Shown here one piece after another: positions 22,220-36,200 of a stretch of DNA of 64,000 nt. Numbering within the stretch: position 1 is the first letter of the stretch; each line of letters opens with the position of its first letter. The stretch comes from Steromphala cineraria. Its lineage: Eukaryota; Mollusca; Gastropoda; Trochida; Trochidae. Position numbers and translations under genes: made by a program. The stretch covers positions 53,173,727 through 53,237,726 of the forward strand of contig OU744732.1 in NCBI GenBank assembly GCA_916613615.1, given 5' to 3'. The notes beneath the pieces are model-generated. The model saw only the letters and a program-made list of their open reading frames with translations, was not told where the DNA came from and did no database searches.

Positions 22220-22636
22220 GACATAATAAAAATAGAGCCATTGGCTCTGTAGCTCATCAGGCTTCATCATCAATTATTCTTTAGAGTGTGGCCAATGTGA
22301 TTCCCCCGTTGTAGAGGCCACAGGGTCACCATAAAATTAAGTATATAGGCGACAAGTTTCAGCTTTCTAGGCCTTACACTTCAGGAGGAGAAGATGAAAA
22401 TAGATTTGAAGGACGCTCCTGTTGCCTTTATTAGGGGTCACAGGGCCACCAAAGCTACAATTTATAATCCTCACTAGTCAAAGAGTCTGTACACAAAGTT
22501 TCAGCTTTCTAGGCTTTATGGTTCTGGAGAAGAAGTCGAAATTCCACAAAGTTTACGGACGGATGGACGGACAGACGGACGCCGGACACCATGCCATACC
22601 ATAAGCCCATCGGGCCTTACAGGCCAGATGAGCTAA
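22220..22636. repeat. Interspersed repeat ending in a GGACGGAC run and AGGCCAGATGAGCTAAAA
   Basis: It begins with GAGCCATTGGCTCTGTAGCTCATCAGGC and ends with GGACGGA repeats, then CATCGGGCCTTACAGGCCAG. Two similar inner halves contain TTTCAGCTTTCTAGGC. The style matches abundant dispersed repeats of mollusc genomes (from general knowledge). Not coding. Confidence 0.6.
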
Positions 22637-22717
22637 AAAGACATATACTACGTGTCCGTCTGAACAACCACTGGGTAAGAATGAAACAAGACAAACAATG
22701 ATATAGGCTCAAATTTC

Positions 22718-22723
22718 TTTATT
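22718..22723 (-). promoter_or_regulatory. Candidate vigilin polyadenylation signal
   Basis: AATAAA on the minus strand, giving a 3' UTR of about 1.3 kb. Another AATAAA at 23065-23070 would give about 0.9 kb. Which is used cannot be told from sequence. Confidence 0.35.
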
Positions 22724-23307
22724 CTCTCAAAGGAGAAGTGATTTATCATCATGATCTCTTGGCACAGCGTTCGTGAACTCTGTGCAATTCTTACATATAT
22801 TACATATATGGCGTTATCATCAACTGCGTTCAATGAATCAGTGAATATATATGCATGGAGACAAAACGGATGACCAACACCAAAACCTCGGAGAGTTCCA
22901 CCAAGGAAAGCTTTTCATCGTAACCGTGGATACCGAGGTGATTGCCATGGTAACTATCACATGACTACAGGTTGTCATGCTCTCACGACAACTGACATGC
23001 ATAATCATTTTGAGAAAAAAAACTGGATTGGAATGGAACAGAGGCTGGAAGGATTAATGTTTTGTTTATTGTTCCGTTCACAAAAAAAGCTAATATTGCA
23101 TAATTAATTTTACTCTGTGACAAAAATATTGCAGCTAAGATTTGAGTGGCTATGTACATTGATTAATAAGCTTCTTGCAGCCACATGGAAATATTTGTCA
23201 TCGAGATGATTGACTAGTTAAAACTTTAACAGTGGCTCTGTACAATCTGCCAGGACTAACCCAGACCCCACGCAACCCAATAGTAAGAAAACCCATAAAA
23301 TAACATC

Positions 23308-23700
23308 TCAAACAGAAGGAATGCCCGTCTCCCATAAATTCCCAAATCTCTTTGGTAACGTCGTCATTTTTTTGAGCTTGTTTTCTTTATACAATTCATC
23401 TACATGCACCATGTACATAGTTTCTGGATTGGGGATGTATGGAAGACGAGCAGGGTTAAAAATATATATTATCAACAGAAATTCAACACGGCACTTGTAA
23501 CGTTCAAAGTGATGCCATTTTTCATTGTAATAGATCGTGCCGCGATGTTTTTCATGGAGCAATGGAACATCTAGCATCTTAAATGCCCAATTGGTTAGAT
23601 CACAACTACAAAACGAAGAATCATCTAAAATCGATATCTTCAGGTTCATTTGTATAACAGCAGAAAACATAAAACAAAGGCAGGTTTTGTGTTGAAACAT
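23308..23700 (-). CDS. Unrecognised 130-codon open frame in the vigilin 3' region
   Basis: The composition of the C-terminal half looks protein-like (aromatic-rich, phrases such as LPKRFGNLWE), but I match it to no family. It lies where the vigilin 3' UTR should be. It could be an exon or relic of another gene on the same strand, or chance. No convincing splice sites were found. Confidence 0.25.
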   Translation of the reverse strand: MFQHKTCLCFMFSAVIQMNLKISILDDSSFCSCDLTNWAFKMLDVPLLHEKHRGTIYYNEKWHHFERYKCRVEFLLIIYIFNPARLPYIPNPETMYMVHVDELYKENKLKKMTTLPKRFGNLWETGIPSV

Positions 23701-23982
23701 TCTAAAGATTCACAGAGGTTACTGTGTCAACATCAAGAAAGAAACTATCACTTGGGGACACCAAACAAACCAGAGACAATCATCTTGTCAATGCTAAGAT
23801 CAAGGTCCTGCAAAAGCTAAGATAACTTTACAATGCTAGGACCTAAATCTTGTCAATACTAAGAATTTTGATGTCAAAGGCCTCACACATCTAAGTTCAA
23901 TGATTTTTAAGCTATTCCTAAGATCTCAACAGACCTCAATCTTAACAAAGCCAAGACAACGACCTCGAGCTCAGATCCCGAT

Positions 23983-24207
23983 CTAGTTCTTGCGTTTGAG
24001 TGGTCCCCAAGCGTGGCTAGATTTCGGCGCTACCACAGCTCCGAACGCTGGGAACTCCTCAGTACTGGCAGTGTCAGGAGTTTTGTCCCAGGGGGCGTCC
24101 TTAACCACAAAGCCGGGAACGTTGGAGGATGCCGGTCCCTCGCCGTCGGTCTTGCTTGGAGGTCGCTGAAGCTGGCGGATGTATTCCTTGTCGATGACGT
24201 CTTGCAG
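23983..24207 (-). CDS. HDLBP: Vigilin coding exon 23 (C-terminus and stop)
   Basis: Residues 1206-1279. The conserved tail GFVVKDAPWDKTPDTASTEE is followed by FPAFGAVVAPKS and GPLKRKN, then TAG at 23985-23983. Confidence 0.96.
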   Translation of the reverse strand: MQDVIDKEYIRQLQRPPSKTDGEGPASSNVPGFVVKDAPWDKTPDTASTEEFPAFGAVVAPKSSHAWGPLKRKN

Positions 24208-27200
24208 CTGTAATGAGGGGAGACATTACTGAGAGTTGATTACAGCTGTTAGAGCCAAATTTCAGCCATTTGAAGCTAGAAAGGTTTGTTTTTGACAACC
24301 TTGAAACAAGGTAACAAAATTGGCTACCCTTGCAGCAGTGCTCTTACAGTGAATAAAATTAATAAGGTTTATCTAAAATAATAATGAATAGTTCTATTAT
24401 AGCCAGGTTCTCCTCTCAGAGAATTCTGTGTGCTTTTTCTTCACTCTGATATTTGCGTGGTTTATAACTTTGGTTATGTTTTACATAATTGCAATTATCA
24501 ATAGAGGAATATTTTTTAATAGCTAAAAATGACATCACAAATTCAGAATTACACACTAAGTGTACCAATATAATAATGACAACTGACAACTTGTTGGGTG
24601 AGTGTATGGCAAATTCTATCAGTCTTAGACAGATCCAGAAATAAACATTTAAAATCAAACTTCAAAAGCAGTTGGCCTACTGACATCTAAATTCACTAAT
24701 GAAAATTTTTTCTATCAGTCTTAATTTGACAAATCAAACTACAAAGAGCCTTGCTATTCTACAGTATCTAATCTTAAACATCAGTCTATATATTGGCAAG
24801 CAATGATCAAGAAAAGTTTTGACAAATCAAACTGCAAAGCGCCTTGCTGGTGACTAACGGTATCCGAAATTGAACCTCAGCCTATTTACTGGCAAGCAAT
24901 GTATTAGAAAAGTTTTCAGCACTTACGTATTCCTCCTGAAGGTTCAGCAGATGATCCTGACACTCGTACACGTTGTCCTCCAGGCCGGTGATGGTCACTA
25001 AGTCATGGTCATCGTCCTCCGGCCGAGGGAAGCGGATATCTACATTGTAATCGTCCATCACCTTGCGCACGTACCGACCTTTGAACCCGATGATACGGGG
25101 GTGGATACGGCGGTCGACCTTCACCTCCAAGGTCATCATGTCCTCCTGTTCGAAGAAGATTCATTGGTGAAAAGCTATGTCTGAGGATTCTAACATTCTC
25201 AGGTTAATTAGCAAAATTAAATTTTTCTGAAGCATTCAATGCTTTGTTCCTGTCCAGGTAATTTGATTTATTCTTAGGTGTATTTGGGAAAAAAAATTTT
25301 GATTGATTTTTTTGTTTACGCCAATGACCAAAATAAGTTCTTTGACAATTCTGGAAGATGTCACAAGCAATGTATCTTGCTGATTTCGATTCAGTACTTC
25401 AAAAAGACGAGTTCACTTATCCAAAACCAGTGAGCCACGATTCACTCATCTTTTAAAAAGGCATTGACTAGAGTTCCTTGACAATATCAAATATCAATAT
25501 ACCAAATAGGCAAGATTGTCTCATCCTTTAGAGGAATGAGTCAACCAGTTATTTGTCAATCTTGAGGTTTTACCTCAATCAAAATAACAAAATCAATTTG
25601 GTCACATATAAAACTGAAACATTCATTTTTGATTAATTCAAAAACAGTAATGGAGTGGGCATCAATTTGAATCTACCCAAGTGAGTGAGTTAATGCTTAA
25701 CGCCCATTGGGCAATATTTCACCCATTAGAGGCGGGCAATCTACTCAAAAACAAATAGACAAGCCCCTCATCTTTTATAAATATCTGCGTACCAGTTCCT
25801 TGACGATCTTAAGGATGTCCTCCTTAGCCTTGTGGGTAGCCTCCTCGTAGCCGATGATGGTAATGAGGCCCTGGTTCTCGTCGTTCTTCTCCGGGAACTG
25901 GATCCGACACCCGTGGTCCTCGCGGATCCGCTTCACCACCAGACCTTTACGCCCGATGATCTTGGGGTGGTGAACCGACTCAACCTCAACTGTCAGTTGG
26001 AAACTCTGAAGCACCTGCAGGGGAGATAACTTGTTATTGCATGGGTAAACTTTACAGAAAGGGATTACAAAATATATCTGTATCAATATTTTACCGACCT
26101 AGAGCTAAAACTTTCACTATATTCGCAGACCACCTACGAGGAAGATGATACGCTGGTTGAAGCTCCAAAACCCTTTCAGATTTCGGTGCAATATATTTTC
26201 TGTATCAACAAGGCAAAAGTGAGCGCGGCTCACATACCCCCGCCTGTAGTTTGACCGCCTTCACGTAACATTAATTTGAAAATTTATGATTATGACTTAG
26301 AACACAATGATCTTGCAACCCTAAAAACTATTTCACTTCAAAACATCCCCGGCTATGTAGTTTTTGAATAAAATTCTGGGAACCCTGGAATTACCCCTAA
26401 AGGCCACAACAGCACTATACAGTCGAACCTTGTTTTGGTTACAGGTGAAAATCGTCCGGATAGCAAATCGTCAGGTTAACTGGGTCATTTTTCTTAAGAA
26501 ATATAGACACATTGTTTGAAAAATCTTTGTCCGTAAGGTGAGATTTATGGATATACGGAGTCTGGGTATCCGAGATTCGACTGTATACTTCCATACCAAA
26601 TTTGAAGTGTGCAAGTCATTTGGTATTTATACAAGACAAAGTAAAAATTTGTGACCGTTTTTGGTCAAAATTTCAAAAATTATTTGGACCATTGAGCTGA
26701 AACCCTTCAAAGGCACCACAGCACCATATAGGCTACTTCCATACTAAATTTGAAGTTTCTAAGTGGTATAGATTTTCAGTTATGCTCCGGAAACGAGACA
26801 AAGTAAAAAAATCGGACCGTTTTTGGTCAAAATTTCAAAAATTATTTGGACCATTGAGCTGAAACCCCTAAAAGGCACCACAGCACCATATAGGCTACTT
26901 CCATACCAAATTTGAAGTTTGTAAGTGGTATAGTTTTTCAGTTATGCTCCGGAAACGAGACAAAGTCCAAAAATCGGACCGTTTTTGGTCAAAATTTCAA
27001 AAATTATTTGGACCATTGGGCTGAAACCCCTAAAAGGCACCACAGCACCATATAGGCTACTTCCATACCAAATTTGGAGTTTCTAAGTGGTATAGATTTT
27101 CAGTTATGATCCGGAAACGAGACAAAGTCCAAAAATCTGACCGTTTTTGGTCAAAATTTCAAAAATTATTTGGACCATTGAGCTGAAACCCCTAAAAGGC

Positions 27201-30200
27201 ACCACAGCACCATATAGGCTACTTCCATACCAAATTTGAAGTTTCTAAGTGGTATAGTTTTTCAGTTATGCTCCGGAAACGAGACAAAGTCCAAAAATCA
27301 GACCGTTTTTGGTCAAAATTTCAAAAATTATTTGGACCATTGAGCTGAAACCCCTAAAAGGCACCACAGCACCATATAGGCTACTTCCATACCAAATTTG
27401 AAGTTTCTAAGTGGTATAGTTTTTCAGTTATGCTCCGGAAACGATTTCGGATGGACGGACGCACACACGGACGGACGGACGGACACGCGGAGCGCTATAT
27501 ACCCCCGACTACGTCGTAGCGGGGGTATAAAAAGTCTAAAAGCATATTTTTGCAACATGTCACTTAGCTTCATAATAGTCAAGTAGATATTTGAAATTTG
27601 CCAGCACATAGGCGGGAGAGATAATTTGTATACATGGAATAAATATTTGTAAATCAGTAAGGCTTTTTGATTTTTAATTCTCATGTCAAGAGCAGGATTG
27701 ATGATGATAGAGGCGAGGTGCTCTGTGGTTGATGTCACTACCAAAGGTATTTCATCTACAATATATCCTCTAAACTTATTGCCGGGAGATAGCCCACAAT
27801 ATTTTGATAGCTATGCATTGCAGTGAAACCTGTGAGCATCGGCTGGAACTAGCAAACCATGGTAGGTACTGCACCAATTAAGGTTGAAGTTGATGTGCGA
27901 GACAATTTATTTCCTCACCCTCTCTTCCTTCTCTTTCTCCAGCTGCTCTACCTTCTCCATGAGCCCTTGCCTGGCGTTGTCCACGTTAGTCTTGGGGCCG
28001 GACACGCGGACAATGTTGCTCTGTTCCTCCATGGGGGGGATGGAGATGTTCACGTTGTAGTCCTGCATCATCTTGCGCACGTCACGTCCCTTCTGGCCGA
28101 TGATGAATCGATGGAAGTCAAAGGGAATCTCGATTTCCTCGGTTATTGGCACAAGCGCCTGAAAAATCAAACCAGAACATTCTGAAACATGTTTGTGCTT
28201 AGAATCAATAGTATCCTGTGGATCTGGAAGCTAACTTGTTCTATTATTTGTTCCCATAGCAACACAATGAATAAGGCAACGTTTGCATGAGAAAAACTGC
28301 AGCAATGGACATATAAGTGCTTTTTGAGAGTACTTGTATTAAGGGAAGTTACCTTAAGTTTGTAATAGACACACAAAATTAGTACAATCTGTAAGACAGT
28401 GGGTGTCAAATTTAAGCCTAAAGTGTTTTAAAGGCTTTTCAATTGTTTTTAAGAGTGCCTAAATTCAAGGCAATTTCAAGGCTGTTATGAACCCTGTTAT
28501 TATTTTTTTATCAAGTAACCATTACTCTCACCTGTGAGAGTACTCACTAAGGGAAGTAACTAAGTAAGAAAGTAACTCTCTGCTGTGAGAGTACTCACTA
28601 AGGGAAGTAACTAAGTAAGAAAGTAACACACTGCTAAGGGAAATATCAACACTCAAGGACAGTTAAAGAAAATCCTGGAGTCGCTTGACGCTGCTTGGGC
28701 AATATTTCAGCCATTAGCGGCGGGGCTCTTTAAGAGTGAGTGAGTAAGAGCTAGGCCCCGCTTGGGCAATATTTCAGCCATTAGCGGCGGGGCTCTTTAA
28801 GAGTGAGTGAGTAAGAGCTTGACGCTGCTTGGGCAATATATCAGCCAATAACGGCGGGGCTCTTCAAGAGTGAGTGAGTAAGAGCTAGGCCCCGCTTGGG
28901 CAATATATCAGCCAATAACGGCGGGGCTCTTCAAGAGTGAGTGAGTAAGAGCTAGGCCCCGCTTGGGCAATATATCAGCCAATAACGGCGGAGCTCTTCA
29001 AGAGTAAGTGAGTAAGAGCTAGGCCCCGCTTGGGCAATATATCAGCCAATAACGGCAGGGCTCTTTAAAAGAGGCGACGTACCAGCAGGGCCTCCTTGGC
29101 CTTCTCGCAGTTCTCTGGTTTGCCGGTGATGACGATGATGTCCGTCTTCTTCACCTTCTCCTTCTCCTTCTCCTCGCCCTCCTGACTCCCCGAGTCTCCG
29201 TTCACCAGGGGCTCCTCCTCTCCTGCTGGAGTCTCCTCCGTCGCCGCCGCCGCAGGCTGCTGCTGCTGTTGCTGTTGCTGTTGTTGTTGCTGTTGCTGCT
29301 GCTGCTGCCTTGGAGCTGGGAATAGAAATTTGAGTTGGAATACACAGAAATCTATGAACAATTATAGAGTACTTCAGCCATTTTAGCAGAGTATCTTAGT
29401 TTCTTAACACTCCACAAAAATGTCATATTCCTTTGCAACTGGTAAGGCTACAAATTTTGGTTTTTAGAAAATGAGTCATTATTTGTTGATCATGAAGGTT
29501 GAATTTTTAATATTTCTAGCAATCGATTGAAAAAAACTTCTGTTGCTTTGGCGGTATGGTCGAAATTGGGAACTAGTCCTCTCCACTTCCTGTGATCATA
29601 GCACAAGTTTACATAGACATACATACATACATTACATACCCTTTTGCTTTAAGAAACTGTCCTTCAATTGCCTTATTCATACATTTTTAAAATATCTGAA
29701 TTATTAACCTTCGAGGAATCTTTCCAAACCTGCTACTTACCTCCATTAGCTTGTGGCTTGTCTGGGAACTTGATTCCGACCTCGAAGTTCTTGGTGATCT
29801 CCTTGATGTTATACCCGCTAGCACCCATCACTGTGCGGTGATGTTGCTGGAGGATGTGACATTCAACCGTCACCTGCGCATCCTGCATCGCGGAGAAAAA
29901 TGATTGTCAACAAGGGCAGATAACTCCACACACACAACCAATATTATTTTAAAGTTCATTACATAATTATCTGTAAATCTGCTTAACCCTTTATCCCCCT
30001 AAACCAGTAACATGTAGGTTTACAGACCTGTGGAGGATTGAAAGTATTAAGAAAAACAATATAAGCAAAGTCATTAAAAAAATTCTACAACAGACTTCTA
30101 AAACGCACTCAGGGATATTGACAAGTTCCAACAATCAAGGACACTCAATTTAAAGATATCGAACTCACCAAATCTGCAACAATATCGTGGATCTTCTTCT

Positions 30201-33200
30201 TAGCCCCCTCTACACAGTCCTTAGCACCTTTAATGACAACCTTGTCACTTTTAACTCCGCTACGAGGGAAGCTGACCGTCACGCCACCGTAGTCGTCAGC
30301 GATCTGACGTAGCACTTCTCCGCGGCGAGCCACGAAGTAACGGTGGTGTTTCGGGTCCACGGTGGTATCTATCTCCACAATATTGTCCTGGAAGTATATA
30401 ATATTGTTATTTACTATCATCAACTATATTTTCCTTTATGTTTTGATTGAGGTTGAGATACTCTGGTTTACAAGTGAAGTACATCCTCTTTCTGTCAAAA
30501 ACCTTACTGCCATTGTTCACCGCTCGAACAATGTCAATTGTGGCACAGACTTTTTAAGCAAACAATTACACTAATGAAAGGATCACTTTCCATATCTGAC
30601 ACAAATAAAGTAATAAAATGTCGATGATAAAAATTATCAATAACCATCTCTCCTTTCCTTCATATTATTAAATTCCAAGAAAGGAAGTTTTCTACAATAG
30701 ATTCACACTAATAATTCTAGTTGACATATAGCAATCTTAAACAGGACTAATAAATTGACACTTTAAGGACAGAATTTGGGAGCTGCTTCAGAACATCAAC
30801 AGTATTATTTCATAAACAATATTCTTTACTTTAAAACTTGTAATCATCCCATTCCAAAATATTTCTACACAATTATTTTAGGAGCTGTTTGGGAATCTGA
30901 CATTTTATGAAACATTGGCACCATTCCACGTACCAGATTCTTTATGAGTTGTTCCAGCTCTTCCGTTGCCTTCTTCACAGACTCCTGTGTTCCCACGACG
31001 ACGATGGTTTCTTGGTCCGTGTCGTTATTGGATGGGAAGATGATACGAGCACCAGTGCTCTCCCTTACCTAGCAACAAACAACCAATCAGATTTGAGCAC
31101 ACAAAATTGAGGACTTTGATACCATTATTTTAGATTTCTCAATACTTGTATCAAAGGTCCTTGGAAAACATACTTTATATGAAGTAGATGTTTTTTAACA
31201 GTTACTCTTAGATAATATTTACTTAGTTTATTTTTGATACAGTGGCCAAATCATTACTGGAGATTTTTAATTACTAATGATCTTTTCACTCAAACCATTA
31301 ATATCATCTATCAGCAGTTTTGAAAGCAAGTTTGGGATGTCCCATCAATCTTCTCATCTGTGACAATATAAATTTGACATCGCCTATCAAATACGATCAT
31401 AAATTGTTGACAATTCATCTAAATTATTCATACTTGCACGATGACATTAATGACATTCTGGAACAAGGACATACCTTTCTGATGTTAGATCCACCTCGGC
31501 CAATGAGGAACTTGTGGTACTGCGCCTTCGCCTTGATCTCATTGGTGAAACTAGACAGTTGCTGAAATAACAGACAGATTATGTTAAAAAATGTCAAAGC
31601 AGAGATATAAGATATTAAATATCTGTGGGATCAAAAGTGACATTAACGACTGGTAGAATAACTGATCTGCATTTTAACTTTTAACTTTTACTTAAACCTT
31701 TATTAAGCCAGAGTCGTAGAAATAACATGTTAAATATCTGTTGGATAATAACTGACATTGATGACTGGTTGTAAGTATTCATCTGTATATAACTTATCTG
31801 CAGATATGCATTTTAGCTTCTAATGAGTACAACAAACAGCCATTATTTTTCCAGTGAAACTAAAAGAAGCTTGACAGTTGCTGAAATAACGAAAAGATTA
31901 TGTTGTAGAATTTTGAAGCAGCGAAAAAGATATTTAATATCTGTAGAATCATAACTGACATTGACGACTGGTTGTAAGTATAACTGACCTGCATTTTAGC
32001 TTCTAATACGTACAACAAACAGCTTTTACTTAGCCAATGGTGATAGTATGTCATTTCCAAAAAGAATGGTTTGATAATCATGAATCTCATCAAGTGTTAT
32101 GTGTTCTCCTTGACTATAGACTAGTGATAGATGAAAGGCTTATCAAAAAGGCTATTATCAAACCCTTCACACCCTTGGGATTATAAATCTTTTATATACC
32201 TTGACTAAAACCTAGTGATAGATGAAAGGTTTATCAAAAGGCTATTATCAAACCCCTCACACCCTTGGGACTATAAATCTTTTATACCTTTTCGCTGGTA
32301 AGTTCCAAGAGTTGTTTCTTAGCACTCTCCACATCATCTTTAGGTCCGCGGATGGTCACGCGGTCGTTCGTTGTTCCTTCACTGGGGAATCTGATGATGA
32401 CACCACCACATTCCTCCATGATTGCTCGGATGAGACGACCCTTTGCTCCTATGATGGAGTTGTGCAGCTTGTGAGGTATATCAATTGTAACCTCCTTGAT
32501 GTTAGCCTACAATGGAAATGGTGATGATCAGATCAAAATGATGAACAGACTAAGAATTTTAGGACTCAAAATAACTAAGTTTTAAAAGAAAACAAAAATG
32601 ATAAATCTTGTTCAGACTTTGAAAATCAATCGTTTTGTAAAAGAGAAGTTTAATCTGATAACTTCCCAGTAAACAATTGATAAATTTGTCTTTGCAACAA
32701 TCACAACTAATCAATTGTTAGGGCAACTAAACCAATTGCAAAAGAGGGAGACTTTTAACTTGTAATCAAAAGCAGGGAGTTTCAAAAGCAACCGAGATTG
32801 TATTGTAATGTTTTCTGTTTTTTAAATAATTCTTACCAATTCTTTTTGAATAGCTTCAATCTTCTGACGTGCTTGTTCAACATTGGGCTTCTTTCCAGTG
32901 ATGGTGATAACGTCCGAGTCGCTGTTCTCGCTCGGCAAATCAATCCTCGTGTCAGTTTCATCTCTGATCTGATGTAAAAAAATTTAAAAACCTTAAAATA
33001 TTGTCATATCTGCAGATCAAGATGAACTCGTTTGTTTTAATTCCAAGCGTACAAAATAATAGATAATTCAGACAAAACATCAATTATTGATAAAAATTGT
33101 ATGAATGAGTTCGAACCCCATCACAGTTTTGAAGCAACGAGGTCTCACAACTCCAAGTTTCTATTCCAGGCCTGTGACAGACCCCATTCTAACCAGTAGC

Positions 33201-36200
33201 ATGGCATTTGGTCACAGTCAAGGGGAGATAACTCTAGGAAAATTGAATGAAAAGCATAAAAGTTACTTAATTGTCCTAGGCAGCAATTGTTCAGTTGGAA
33301 TTGCCCGTTGGTAATTGTCCAGGCGGCAATTTTGTGATTTTTATACTGCACTAAGCGTCATTAGCTCAAAGGAAGTTAACTACAAACCTTTCGGATGTTG
33401 GCGCCACCTTTGCCGATGATGTTCTTGTGGAAGCCTTTGAAGATGTGAACTTCCGCTTGGTGGTTGCTCTCAATCTGATAAAGACAAAGAATCATTGTAT
33501 TTCGTGATGAGGTATACAATCATTTATAGATTCCCACTTCTAGTACCAACATAAAACAAGGCAATGCATGTTAGGTTTTCAGCCCACTGAACTCACAAAC
33601 ACTGTGCAAGCTCATCAGCCCTGAAGGATTTTCTATGAACAAATTTACAACACATGAAAGGGCTGGTACAATGTTTTGGTCAGGTTTATCAAAACCGTAG
33701 ACACTTTGACTGTTAAAGTTAACTTATCAAGTACACTATTAATGTTACCTAAATCACTAACTAAACCACACAAATAATCATATCCACCGAGACATACACA
33801 GGAGTAAGGAGTTCTAAGTAATCTGCTGCAACAAATGTTCGGAGTTGTACATGAAGCCACTCACCAGTTCTTCATGCATCTTCTGGAGGTACTTGAAAGC
33901 TTTGTCCACATCATTCTTGGGTCCACGTAGAGTCACAACGTCACTCTTCTTGCCAGGGTCGGGGAAAGTGATCTGCACCTGGTTGAATCGGTCCCTCACT
34001 TCCCGGATCTTCTCCCCCTTGGCCCCGATCAGGGATTTGTGGAAACGCTGCTCGATTATGATATCCCTTGTCTTTTCATTTTCCTGAAACACAAGAACGT
34101 GATGATAATTACCTCGAAGATTGAGCTCTGAGCGACAGAAAGATAAAGGTCATGTAAAGAATTATGAAAAAGTTAACAAAATTTTCAACAACAAATTTAG
34201 GGGATGCACTTGTTCAACAGAGGTGGGAGGTCTACCTACCATTCTCTGGGCCATTTCTTGAAGTTCTTTCTTGGCCTTCACTACGCCAGCAGGGTCTCCC
34301 TCAATACGAATCACGCTGCTGTGCTCGCTGTCATTTGGGATTTTGATGGAAACTCCCGTCTCGTTCTTGATCCTTGTGACTGGAGAAAATAATAGAGATC
34401 TTGTAAATGCATGCAATCAAAATAAAGTTTACTTAGATCATAAAATCTTTGGAAGAAGAATAACTTTTGGTATCTTTACCTATCACAATATTTGAATATC
34501 CAATTGAAACATTGCTATTGGGCTATTTCTCAAAAAGGAGAATCATATTCTTGAAAACATAACTACACAAGGAGATTATAGAATATATAACATAAGTACA
34601 GATCAAAGACAACAGAGACAATAAGGAAACAATATGAATGACCATATGGTTCATGAAAAATTATTCATATTTGGTTATTAACAAAACAGTTGACTTTTTG
34701 ACAAACACTTTGATATTTTTGGGATAACCAATATGTATCACAACACAGAATAATTGTATGATTCTGGATACCATGACATATCATCACATATATTAATTTA
34801 TTGATTATCGACTCTTTAACTTACTGTTGGATCCACTCTTTCCAATGATATGCTTATGGAATCGTTGGTCAATGGTAACTTCTGCAAAATCCATACGAGA
34901 TCTCTGTAACAGAAAGCAATGTGTTATAGAAAATCAAAATCTAACAAAATTTACCCAGACACACTGATATGGCTAGCATGAAAATTGTACGAATAATTTA
35001 TACAAACATATCAGTTATAGAGCAAATTGTATGAATGAGTTCGAACCCCATCACAGTTTTGAAGCAACGAGGTCTCACAACTTCAAGTTTCTTTTCCAGG
35101 CCTGTGACAGACCCCATTCTAACCAGTAGCATGGCATTTGGTCACAGTCAAGGGGAGATAACTCAAGCAAATTGAATGAAAAGACACCAAATAGATTAAT
35201 GCAAGTATTTGGCTATGGTGAGGCAAGAGGCAAGCAAAGTCTATACAAACTATAAAAGAAGATGTTTCTTTTGTTCAAAAACAAATGGGAAATGAGAGCT
35301 CAGTCACCCAGGCAATAGTGCAAGGGGAGATAACTCCTTTTAGTAGAAGCATGAAGCAATCTTTTTTACTGTTGGAGTGACAAAATATAAATTTGTAGCG
35401 TAAGGGAGAAAAGGATACTCTATAAATGAACAACTTCATATTTCAACAATTGCAATGTTTCTGTATAGATCCTCTGTTTCAAAACACAATTGAGGGGTAC
35501 TACATTAAATTCTACTAACCAGATCTTTGACGATGTTCTCCAAGGCCTTCACTGCAAGATCGACCTCCTCTGGCGGACCCTCGACTGTGATCTTGTCTTG
35601 TCCGTCAGTGAACTCAATATGCACCTGAGAATTCATGTATAAATATATATATCAAACCCCTACCGAGACTAAGAAGCAAAGGATATATAAAAGAGTGAGC
35701 TAGTTGTTACGGGCTGCTTGCGTAATTCCATCATTAGCAAGATGGGAGTTTCATTGTCATAGGTTCATTTTGAGAAAAGACAAACAGCTAATAGAACATC
35801 ATCCTGAATTTTTAGTTGAGTGAAGGATGTCAAATTGGTCTAATCACATTTGCTCTCTTAAAGTATCAAGTATGATTATTTAGAAGTTGTCGGAGGAACT
35901 AATTATCGTTCATGATCAATGTCACTTGGACTCATTGGCCTTAGCTCCATCACTCTGAATACATAATTTCAACTTCATTCCTTTAACCACCAGGATATAA
36001 ATGGCATCAGATACTAAATTACAGTTAGCGATCAATATATATTACCATTACATAACAGGGGTCGAAATCAGTCTTATCACTGTACTAGCCATTCAGACTA
36101 GTGGATTTGAAAACTAATAGCCCAAACACAATTCAAACTTGTTCAAAAACTTTAAATGATCTTGTCATCCTAAATACGTCACTTCTCCTTCAGACTACAA

